Source: Candidatus Segetimicrobium genomatis (GTDB lineage Bacteria; Sysuimicrobiota; Sysuimicrobiia; Sysuimicrobiales; Segetimicrobiaceae). From it: 6,559 bases of DNA. A model generated the notes under the pieces. The model had not been told where the DNA came from, did no database searches, and saw nothing but the letters and a program-made list of their open reading frames with translations. The stretch lies in contig VBAO01000223.1 of assembly GCA_005883865.1 (NCBI GenBank), positions 1 to 6,559 of the forward strand, in the 5' to 3' direction. Positions 1 to 4,991 of this stretch are shown in pieces (within the stretch, counting starts at the first letter, position 1; every line of letters begins with the position of its first letter). A program made the translations under genes and the position numbers.

Positions 1-2
1 GG

Positions 3-1061
3 ATGCAGCACGCCTTCAACCTGATCGGCCTGCGGCGGTGGTGGTACGCCCTGTCGCTTGCGGTGATCGTGCCGGGGCTCATCGCGCTGTACTCCCACCA
101 CGTGCACGATCACCACGCCCTCAACTGGGGGGTCGATTTCACCGGGGGCAACTCCCTCGAGCTGCGAATCACCCAGCCGTTTACCGTCGGCGACATCCGG
201 CAGGTCATGGAGAAGTTCCAGCTGGGCGATGCGATCATCCAGCTCTCCGGCGACACGGAGGTCTTCATCCGCACGCGCCCGCTCACGCAGGCGCAGACGA
301 ACGCGGTGATCGAGGCCGTCAAGGCCCGGTTTGCCGCAACCACGATGCTCCGGATCGACACGGTGGGCCCCGAGATCGGGACGGAGTTGCGCAACATCGC
401 GATCTTCGGGGTCGCGATCGGGATCGTCCTCCAGGTCATCTACATCTCGTTCCGCTTCCATTCGATCCGGTTCGCGATCGCCGCCGACGTCGCCCTCCTC
501 CACGACCTGTTGGTCGTCATCGGCGCCTTCGCGCTCTCCCAGCGGGAGGTCAACAGCAGCTTCCTCGCGGTCCTCCTGACGGTGGCCGGGTATTCGATCA
601 ACGACACGATCGTCATCTTCGACCGGATCCGCGAGAACCTGGGCATGCGAACGCGGGAGCCGTTCGAGCACCTGGTGAACCGCAGCGTCCTCGAAGCCCT
701 CGTGCGGTCGATCAACACCGCGATGACCGCGGTCCTCGCGATCAGCGCCGTGTACGTGTTCGGGGGCGAGACGATCCGGGACGTCGCGTTCGGCCTGGTG
801 GTGAGCATTGTCACCGGCGGATATTCCTCGATCTTCAACGCCAGCCCGATTCTGGTGGACTGGTACAACTGGTCCGAGCGGCGCCGCAAGGCGCGGGACG
901 CCCAGGCCCGATCATCCGCACCGGCCGTCGAGCGCGGGGCGGCGCCGGGGCCGGCCGCGGCGGCCGGGGATCCGGGCGCAGGCCCCGCCCCCGCCCCGCT
1001 GGGGGCCGGCGTTCCGGGCGGGGGCGGCCGGCGGCGCAGGGGCGGGCGCCGCCGCAGGTGA
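3..1061 (+). CDS. secF: Protein translocase subunit SecF
   Basis: SecF pairs with SecD in the inner membrane and uses the proton gradient to help SecYEG finish export of preproteins. The 352-aa protein has the family layout. TM1 is at about residues 13-30, followed by an exoplasmic domain with the VDFTGG signature (44-49) and VGPEIGTEL (121-129). Five more membrane segments follow at about 131-150, 155-178, 185-206, 235-254 and 260-285. The hallmark GYSINDTIVIFDRIREN lies at 196-212. The ATG at 3 gives a normal SecF N-terminus, with RR before TM1, but only two upstream bases are visible, so its RBS and any upstream start cannot be judged. secD is expected just upstream. Two oddities: a His-rich stretch (residues 32-38) after TM1, and a 60-residue Pro/Ala/Gly tail ending in Arg clusters. 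Family assignment is very secure; the exact start is slightly less so. Confidence 0.96.
   Translation: MQHAFNLIGLRRWWYALSLAVIVPGLIALYSHHVHDHHALNWGVDFTGGNSLELRITQPFTVGDIRQVMEKFQLGDAIIQLSGDTEVFIRTRPLTQAQTNAVIEAVKARFAATTMLRIDTVGPEIGTELRNIAIFGVAIGIVLQVIYISFRFHSIRFAIAADVALLHDLLVVIGAFALSQREVNSSFLAVLLTVAGYSINDTIVIFDRIRENLGMRTREPFEHLVNRSVLEALVRSINTAMTAVLAISAVYVFGGETIRDVAFGLVVSIVTGGYSSIFNASPILVDWYNWSERRRKARDAQARSSAPAVERGAAPGPAAAAGDPGAGPAPAPLGAGVPGGGGRRRRGGRRRR
876..1058 (+). other. Low-complexity Arg-ending cytoplasmic tail of SecF
   Basis: Residues 292-352 of SecF follow the last membrane helix. They begin with a basic stretch (ERRRKAR), pass through a Pro/Ala/Gly-rich linker with little predicted structure, and end in RRRRGGRRRR (residues 343-352). 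By the positive-inside rule this end is cytoplasmic. The DNA is extremely G+C-rich. Ordinary SecF proteins stop soon after the last helix, so the tail is an extension. Binding to ribosome, RNA or anionic lipid is plausible but unproven. Confidence 0.75.
1056..1061 (+). promoter_or_regulatory. Shine-Dalgarno for the LapA-like gene
   Basis: AGGTGA is fully complementary to the anti-SD segment UCACCU of a typical 16S rRNA 3' end. It lies 8 nt before the ATG at 1070. It overlaps the end of secF, including its TGA stop, which suggests translational coupling. It favours the ATG at 1070 over the in-frame GTG at 1058, which lies inside the SD itself and has no SD of its own. Confidence 0.75.
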
Positions 1062-1069
1062 GGCGCGTC

Positions 1070-1378
1070 ATGGGGAGCACCGTGCTCTGGCTGCTGCTGC
1101 TCTTCGTCGCCGCAACGATTTTTGCGTTGAGCAATGTGACGACCGTCACGGTCAACTTCTGGCAGTGGCCCGTGTACACCGGCCCGCTCGCCCTCGTGAT
1201 CGTCGGCGCCGGGGTGTGCGGGGCGCTGCTCACCTACCTCGGCTCGCTCGGCCACCACGCGCGCCAGGCGCGGCAGATTCAGAGTCTGCGCGAGAGCGGC
1301 CAGGCGGGCGATCCGCAGGCGCGGGTGCGCGTTCCGAGGCCCCCCGCGACGCCCGAGGAGACGCGCAGACCCTACTGA
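1070..1378 (+). CDS. LapA-domain (DUF1049-type) small membrane protein
   Basis: This is a 102-aa protein with the layout of the LapA/DUF1049 family. TM1 is at residues 5-20, with the typical FALSN ending. A short strand-like loop follows (VTTVTVNFWQWP, 23-34), then TM2 (about 38-60), then a basic cytoplasmic helix (HHARQARQIQSLRES, 62-76) and a Pro/Arg-rich tail. In E. coli the related LapA acts with LapB in lipopolysaccharide regulation. Gram-positive relatives such as the one beside B. subtilis recJ have no settled function, so the lap name should not be read as an LPS role here. The gene starts 8 nt after the secF stop with an SD embedded in the secF end, consistent with an operon. An alternative GTG start at 1058 would add four residues (with RR before TM1). 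The same position between secF/secDF and recJ in Bacillota supports the identification. Confidence 0.85.
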   Translation: MGSTVLWLLLLFVAATIFALSNVTTVTVNFWQWPVYTGPLALVIVGAGVCGALLTYLGSLGHHARQARQIQSLRESGQAGDPQARVRVPRPPATPEETRRPY

Positions 1379-1427
1379 TTGATCCCGCCTCGGCCCCGCT
1401 GGTCCCCGGCGTTATAATAACGGTAGG
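1379..1427 (+). promoter_or_regulatory. lapA-recJ gap with possible -10 box and dyad
   Basis: This 49-bp gap is the only appreciable intergenic space in the window. It contains a perfect TATAAT at 1413-1418, inside TTATAATAA, the longest A/T-only run I notice in the window. The hexamer sits in an odd dyad, CGTTAT-A-ATAACG (1410-1422). A start site about 7 nt downstream of the -10 would fall near 1425, within three bases of the recJ ATG, implying a leaderless or nearly leaderless mRNA. No good -35 box is present: 17 bp upstream is only TCGGCC, and TTGATC at 1379-1384 is 28 bp away. The promoter is therefore plausible but unproven. No terminator hairpin is evident, so read-through from lapA is also expected. 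Confidence 0.45.
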
Positions 1428-4400
1428 ATGGGCGCCGTTCCCTGGATCGTCTCGCCGCCCGACGGCGGCGCGGCAGACCTTGCCGCCGCCCTGGGGGTGC
1501 GTCCGCTCACCGCGGCCCTGCTGCGGCGGCGGGGCATCTCGACCGTGGCGGAGGCCCGCCGGTTTCTCGACCCCCGCCTTGAGGACCTGGCCGATCCGCG
1601 GTCCCTCCCCGGGATGGATCGGGCGGTGGAGTGCGTGGCGCAGGCCCTCCGGGCCGGAAGCCGGATCGCCGTCCACGGGGATTACGACGTCGACGGGGTC
1701 TCCGCCACCGCGATCCTGCTCCGCGGGCTGCGCGCGCTCGGCGCCGAGCCCCTCTGGCATCTTCCCCACCGATTCCACGACGGGTACGGGCTCGGCTCCC
1801 GCGCGGTCGAGACGTTCGGTGCGCACGGGGCGGCCCTCCTGATCGCGGCCGATTGCGGGATCACCGCGCAGGACGCGGTGGCCCGCGCCCGGGCGCTCGG
1901 GCTGGACGTCGTCATCCTGGATCATCATCAGCCGCCCGCGGACCGCCCCGCGGCCATCATCGTGGACCCCCGGCGGGAGGGGACCGCGTCCGTTCCGCTG
2001 TGCGCCGCCGGGATGGCGTTCATGTTCGTGCGGGCGCTCAGGGAGCGGCTCGCCATCTCGGCTCCCATGCCGGCGGGGCTGGTGTCCCTCGCGGCGCTCG
2101 GCACCGTCGCGGACGTCGTTCCTCTGCTGGACGACAACCGGCGGCTGGCCGCGGCCGGGCTCGCGGAGATGCGCGCGGCCCCGTTGCCGGGCATCAAGGC
2201 GCTCGCCGAGATCGCGGGGTTTGGCGGTCCGATCGCGGCCTGGCATATCGGGTGGCACCTCGGGCCGCGCCTCAACGCGCCGGGGCGGCTCGGCGATCCC
2301 CGACCGAGCCTCCATCTCCTGCTCACCGATGATCCGGCCGAGGCTCGGGATCTCGCGCAGGCGCTCGATCGCGCCAACCGCGAGCGGCAGGAGATCCTCG
2401 ACCGGACGCTCACCGAGGCGATCGGGCAGGCCGAGCGGGAGGCCTCGGCGCCGGCGTTGGTGCTGGCGGGAGAGGGATGGCACCCCGGCGTCGTCGGGTT
2501 GGTCGCCGGCCGCATCGCCGAGCAGTATCGCCGCCCGGCCGTGGCGATCGGGCTCGTCGAGGGCGTGGGCCGGGGCTCGGCGCGCAGCGTCGAGGGATTC
2601 AACCTCGTCGAGGCGCTCGAGGGGTGCCGGCGGCACCTGCTCGGGTTCGGCGGACACGCGATGGCCGCCGGTCTGACGGTCGCGCCGGAGGCGGTGGCCG
2701 AGTTTCGGCGCGCCTTTACCGCCCTCGCCGCGGTGGGCGCAGAGGATCGGGTCCGGGCCTCCCGCCTGGTCGTGGACGCGGAGGTCCGGATCGAGGACCT
2801 GACCGCGGAGTGGGTGGGTGAGGTCGAGCGCCTCGGACCGTTCGGAGCAGGCAACCCCGAGCCCGTGCTCGCCGCGCGGGGGGTCCGGGCCCTGAACCGC
2901 CGGGTCGTCGGGGACGGGCGCCACCTCAGGCTCGATGTCTCGGACGGCTCCGCCACCATCGAGGCGATTGGATTCTCGATGGCCGGCCCCGCCGAACTCC
3001 TGACGTTCACCGAGGCCCCCGTCGATCTCGCGGTCGTCCCCGAGCGCGACCCGCAGAGCCCCGACCGCGTCCGGCTGCGCGTGGTCGCCCTCGAGATCCC
3101 CGGGATGGATCCGGAGCGGATCCTGGCGGATACCGGCGCGCTGGTGGACCGGCTGTTCGCCCGCGCCGAAGACTACCTCGGCGGGGCCCGGTACGACGGC
3201 GCGGAAGACGCTCCGGCGCTGCACACCAAAGTTGTCGGGGTGACGTTCGACGGCCGGCAGCAGGTCCTCACCACGCTCCGACCGGGCGATGGCCTCAGGC
3301 TCGTCCGGGAGCCGGCCAACCCCCACGATCCCCACGCCGTCCAGGTCGCCACGCAGGACGGCCGGGCTCTCGGCTACCTTCGGGCCCCGCTCGCGGGCCG
3401 GCTGTCGCCCTCGATCGACGCGGGGGCCCGGTATCGCGCGACCGTATCGGGGATCACGGGCGGCGGGGACCGCACCATCGGCCTCAATATCTTTCTCGAG
3501 CGCCTGGACGATGGGGACGCGCGCGATGCCCGAGGGTCCGCGGCCCCGCGATGGGACGCGGCCGCCCGCTTCGGAGGCCAGGACCGCGCCGCCCGGTTGG
3601 CCCAGGCGCTCGGCGGCGGACAACCGCTGTCACCCACGCAGGCGGCGGTGCTGGAGGCCGCCGCCTCGGGACGCCCGCTCGCCCTGGCCCTGTCTCCCGG
3701 ACGGGGGCTCGCGCCGGCGCTCGCCTGCATCGCGGCGCTCGCCGCGCGGGAGGGCCGGTGCGCGCTCGTGGTCGCGCCGCTGCGCCGGCAGGTGGTGCAC
3801 CGCGCAGACCAGTTGCGCGCGCGCCTCGAGCCCCTCGGCCTTCGGGTGTGCGCGCTCCACGGGCTCCAGGGCTCCCGGGAACGCGAGCGCGTGGACGCCG
3901 CCGTCCGCGCCGGGGACGTGGACGTCATCGTGGCGAGCGCCGAAGCGGTGGCCGGGGGGCGGGTCGGGGGGGCTGCGGACCGGGTCGCCGCCGTCGTGGG
4001 TGACCGCCTGGGCGGGCCCGATCTTCCGCCGCTCATCCGCCCGTTTGCTGGCGCGCAGGTGTGTCTGGTGAACCCCCCGGCGCTTTCCGCGGCCGTGAAA
4101 TTCGTGGGAGCGGGCGCCACCGTGGTTCGCGACGAGGCGGTGCGGATCGGCGTGCGGATGGTCGACAACCGGAACGCCGGCGACAGGGACGCCGTGATGG
4201 AGGAGGTCCTCAGGAACGGCGAGAAAACCGTCGTTTATGCCAATGGACGCGAGGAATGCGTGCATCTGGCGGCGCGGATGCGCGGGCGGTGCGGCGAGCA
4301 CGCGCGGCTCGGCTACCTGCACGGAGGCCTGCCGGCGCGCGTGCGTCAGATCGTGGTCCAGGCGTTTCGCGAGGGCCGCCTGAGGAGCCTCGTGACGACG

Positions 4401-4991
4401 TCCGCCCTCGACGAGGAGGCGCTTCCTCCCGACGTCCGCCACGTGGTGATCGCGTCGCTTCCTCCGGACCGCGAGCGGTTCGCCGACGCGCTGGGTCCCG
4501 CGGGGTTCGGCCCGCGGCCGGTGAACGTCACCGTGCTGTTCTCCTCGGACGAGGTTCCGGCCCGCCGGCGGGACCTGGATGGGCGGGCCCCGGACCGGGC
4601 GCTCCTCGCGTCGATCTACCGCAGCCTCAGGCAGTGGCGTGGGGACGGGCCGTTCTGGTGGCCCGACGACGCCGCATGGGCGCACCTCAACGCCGCCCTG
4701 CCCGATCTTGCGCCTGCCACCGTCGACGCCGCGCTGGCGATCTTCGAGGAAGCCGGGCTGGCGGCCGGGGAGGCGACCGGGGCCCGGAGCGAGGTCCAGC
4801 TCCTCGCCGCTTCCCGGCGGGATCTCGCCGCCTCGCTCCGGTACCGGGAGGGCCGGCGCGATCGCGCCGCGTTCGAGGAGTGCGTCCGGTGGGCGTTCCA
4901 GGCCACCGGCATCGAGCTGCTCCAGGCGGCCGCCGCTCCCGCCGGCGCCGGCGTGCCGGCCGGAGCCGACGCGGGGGCACCGGGGCGATGA
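1428..4991 (+). CDS. recJ: RecJ exonuclease fused to HIRAN and a degenerate RecQ-like helicase region
   Basis: RecJ degrades single-stranded DNA 5'-to-3' in recombination and repair. This 1187-aa protein holds a complete RecJ core. Metal motifs are DYDVDG (85-90), ADCG (141-144), LDHH (164-167) and GTVADVVPL (225-233, D229). Then come RLNAPGRLGDP (281-291), the DHHA1 motifs GWHPGVVGLVAGRI (350-363 region), GRGSARS and GGHAMAAGL (408-416), and the OB-domain motif LGPFGAGNPEP (469-479). All catalytic Asp/His residues seem intact. Beyond about residue 560, where E. coli RecJ ends, lie a HIRAN domain, a two-lobed RecQ-like SF2 region lacking ATPase residues, and a final helical domain. The frame is continuous, so this is not a frameshift artefact. 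The start is firm: an in-frame TGA lies at 1380-1382 and no ATG/GTG/TTG occurs between it and 1428. GGTAGG abuts the ATG and is too close for a normal SD. The stop overlaps the rel start. Confidence 0.95.
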   Translation: MGAVPWIVSPPDGGAADLAAALGVRPLTAALLRRRGISTVAEARRFLDPRLEDLADPRSLPGMDRAVECVAQALRAGSRIAVHGDYDVDGVSATAILLRGLRALGAEPLWHLPHRFHDGYGLGSRAVETFGAHGAALLIAADCGITAQDAVARARALGLDVVILDHHQPPADRPAAIIVDPRREGTASVPLCAAGMAFMFVRALRERLAISAPMPAGLVSLAALGTVADVVPLLDDNRRLAAAGLAEMRAAPLPGIKALAEIAGFGGPIAAWHIGWHLGPRLNAPGRLGDPRPSLHLLLTDDPAEARDLAQALDRANRERQEILDRTLTEAIGQAEREASAPALVLAGEGWHPGVVGLVAGRIAEQYRRPAVAIGLVEGVGRGSARSVEGFNLVEALEGCRRHLLGFGGHAMAAGLTVAPEAVAEFRRAFTALAAVGAEDRVRASRLVVDAEVRIEDLTAEWVGEVERLGPFGAGNPEPVLAARGVRALNRRVVGDGRHLRLDVSDGSATIEAIGFSMAGPAELLTFTEAPVDLAVVPERDPQSPDRVRLRVVALEIPGMDPERILADTGALVDRLFARAEDYLGGARYDGAEDAPALHTKVVGVTFDGRQQVLTTLRPGDGLRLVREPANPHDPHAVQVATQDGRALGYLRAPLAGRLSPSIDAGARYRATVSGITGGGDRTIGLNIFLERLDDGDARDARGSAAPRWDAAARFGGQDRAARLAQALGGGQPLSPTQAAVLEAAASGRPLALALSPGRGLAPALACIAALAAREGRCALVVAPLRRQVVHRADQLRARLEPLGLRVCALHGLQGSRERERVDAAVRAGDVDVIVASAEAVAGGRVGGAADRVAAVVGDRLGGPDLPPLIRPFAGAQVCLVNPPALSAAVKFVGAGATVVRDEAVRIGVRMVDNRNAGDRDAVMEEVLRNGEKTVVYANGREECVHLAARMRGRCGEHARLGYLHGGLPARVRQIVVQAFREGRLRSLVTTSALDEEALPPDVRHVVIASLPPDRERFADALGPAGFGPRPVNVTVLFSSDEVPARRRDLDGRAPDRALLASIYRSLRQWRGDGPFWWPDDAAWAHLNAALPDLAPATVDAALAIFEEAGLAAGEATGARSEVQLLAASRRDLAASLRYREGRRDRAAFEECVRWAFQATGIELLQAAAAPAGAGVPAGADAGAPGR
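3216..3500 (+). other. HIRAN domain within RecJ
   Basis: Residues about 597-691 match the HIRAN pattern: KVVGVTFDGRQ (601-611), L-x-x-GD-x-LxLxREPxNPHDPxAVxV (617-640, key residues R627, E628, N631, D634), then a GYL turn (649-651) and a closing strand TIGLNIFLERL (683-693). HIRAN domains, known from HLTF/Rad5-type remodelers and bacterial proteins, bind DNA; in HLTF the domain recognises 3' ssDNA ends. Here it sits between exonuclease and helicase-like region. I infer it recognises a DNA end or ssDNA for the nuclease. The motif match is good; specificity is unknown. Confidence 0.85.
3588..4547 (+). other. RecQ-like SF2 helicase region, probably ATPase-dead
   Basis: Residues about 721-1040 follow the order of a RecQ/DEAD-type helicase. 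A motif-0-like stretch (LSPTQAAVLEAAASGRP, 734-750) precedes a Walker A position reading LSPGRGLAP (755-763), where G-K-S/T is replaced by G-L-A. A motif-Ia-like VVAPLRRQ (781-788) follows, then a RecQ-like HGLQGSRERERV (811-822). The DEAH position reads VVGDRL (856-861). Lobe 2 is better kept: TVVYANGREE (934-943), LHGGLPARVRQ (964-974) and PPDVRHVVIASLPP (1000-1013). However, motif V FGMGI becomes LDEEA (994-998) and motif VI GRAGR becomes GPAGF (1023-1027). The fold is likely retained and ATP hydrolysis probably lost. Alignment in lobe 1 is by eye and could shift by a residue or two. Confidence 0.72.
4590..4931 (+). other. RecJ C-terminal helical domain
   Basis: Residues about 1055-1168 are predicted mostly helical: APDRALLASIYRSLRQW, then a region with ATVDAALAIFEEAGL (1097-1111) and RRDLAASLRYREGRRD (1130-1145), ending near GIELLQ. 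The pattern of lY-x-x-L, aLxIFeElGL and dLxxSxxYR resembles, from memory, the C-terminal extension of Bacillota RecJ proteins. That relation is inference. The last 20 residues are an Ala/Gly/Pro low-complexity end just before the rel overlap. Confidence 0.5.
4988..4991 (+). other. ATGA stop-start overlap of recJ and rel
   Basis: The rel ATG (4988-4990) overlaps the recJ TGA (4989-4991). Upstream of the ATG there is only a G-rich CCGGGGCG with no clear AGGAGG, so re-initiation by terminating ribosomes is a likely route. This ties Rel output to RecJ translation and argues that both are on one transcript. Confidence 0.85.

Noticed and set aside
38..1069. Open + frame upstream of and continuous with the LapA-like gene
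   Set aside because: This part overlaps secF in another frame and reads as Arg/Pro/Gly-rich nonsense. Only the part from the ATG at 1070, with its SD, is a real gene.
1058..1069. GTG alternative start for the LapA-like gene, overlapping the secF stop as GTGA
   Set aside because: It would add VRRV before the TM, which is plausible, but AGGTGA is better placed as the SD for the ATG at 1070 and the GTG has no SD.
1111..1126. Small hairpin CGCAA / TTGCG with a T-rich loop
   Set aside because: A 5-bp stem inside lapA coding sequence with no following T-run; likely chance and not a terminator.
1379..1384. TTGATC as a -35 box for the TATAAT at 1413
   Set aside because: The spacer would be 28 bp, far from 16-18 bp.
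1422..1427. GGTAGG as Shine-Dalgarno of recJ
   Set aside because: It directly abuts the ATG with no spacer and is a weak match; at best a minor contribution.
1230..3623. 797-codon open frame on the minus strand opposite lapA and recJ
   Set aside because: Translation is Arg/Pro/Gly/Ala-rich with no domain motif, and it lies fully antisense to the well-supported recJ. Long antisense frames are expected when G/C dominates third positions.
3588..4547. Possibility that a frameshift or decay created the motif losses in the helicase-like region
   Set aside because: The frame stays open through both lobes to a well-formed C-terminal domain, and conserved segments on both sides of each lost motif are in the same frame.
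3630..4685. 351-codon minus-strand frame opposite the helicase-like region
   Set aside because: Considered because the opposite strand region is degenerate, but its translation is low complexity while the + frame keeps ordered RecQ-like landmarks.
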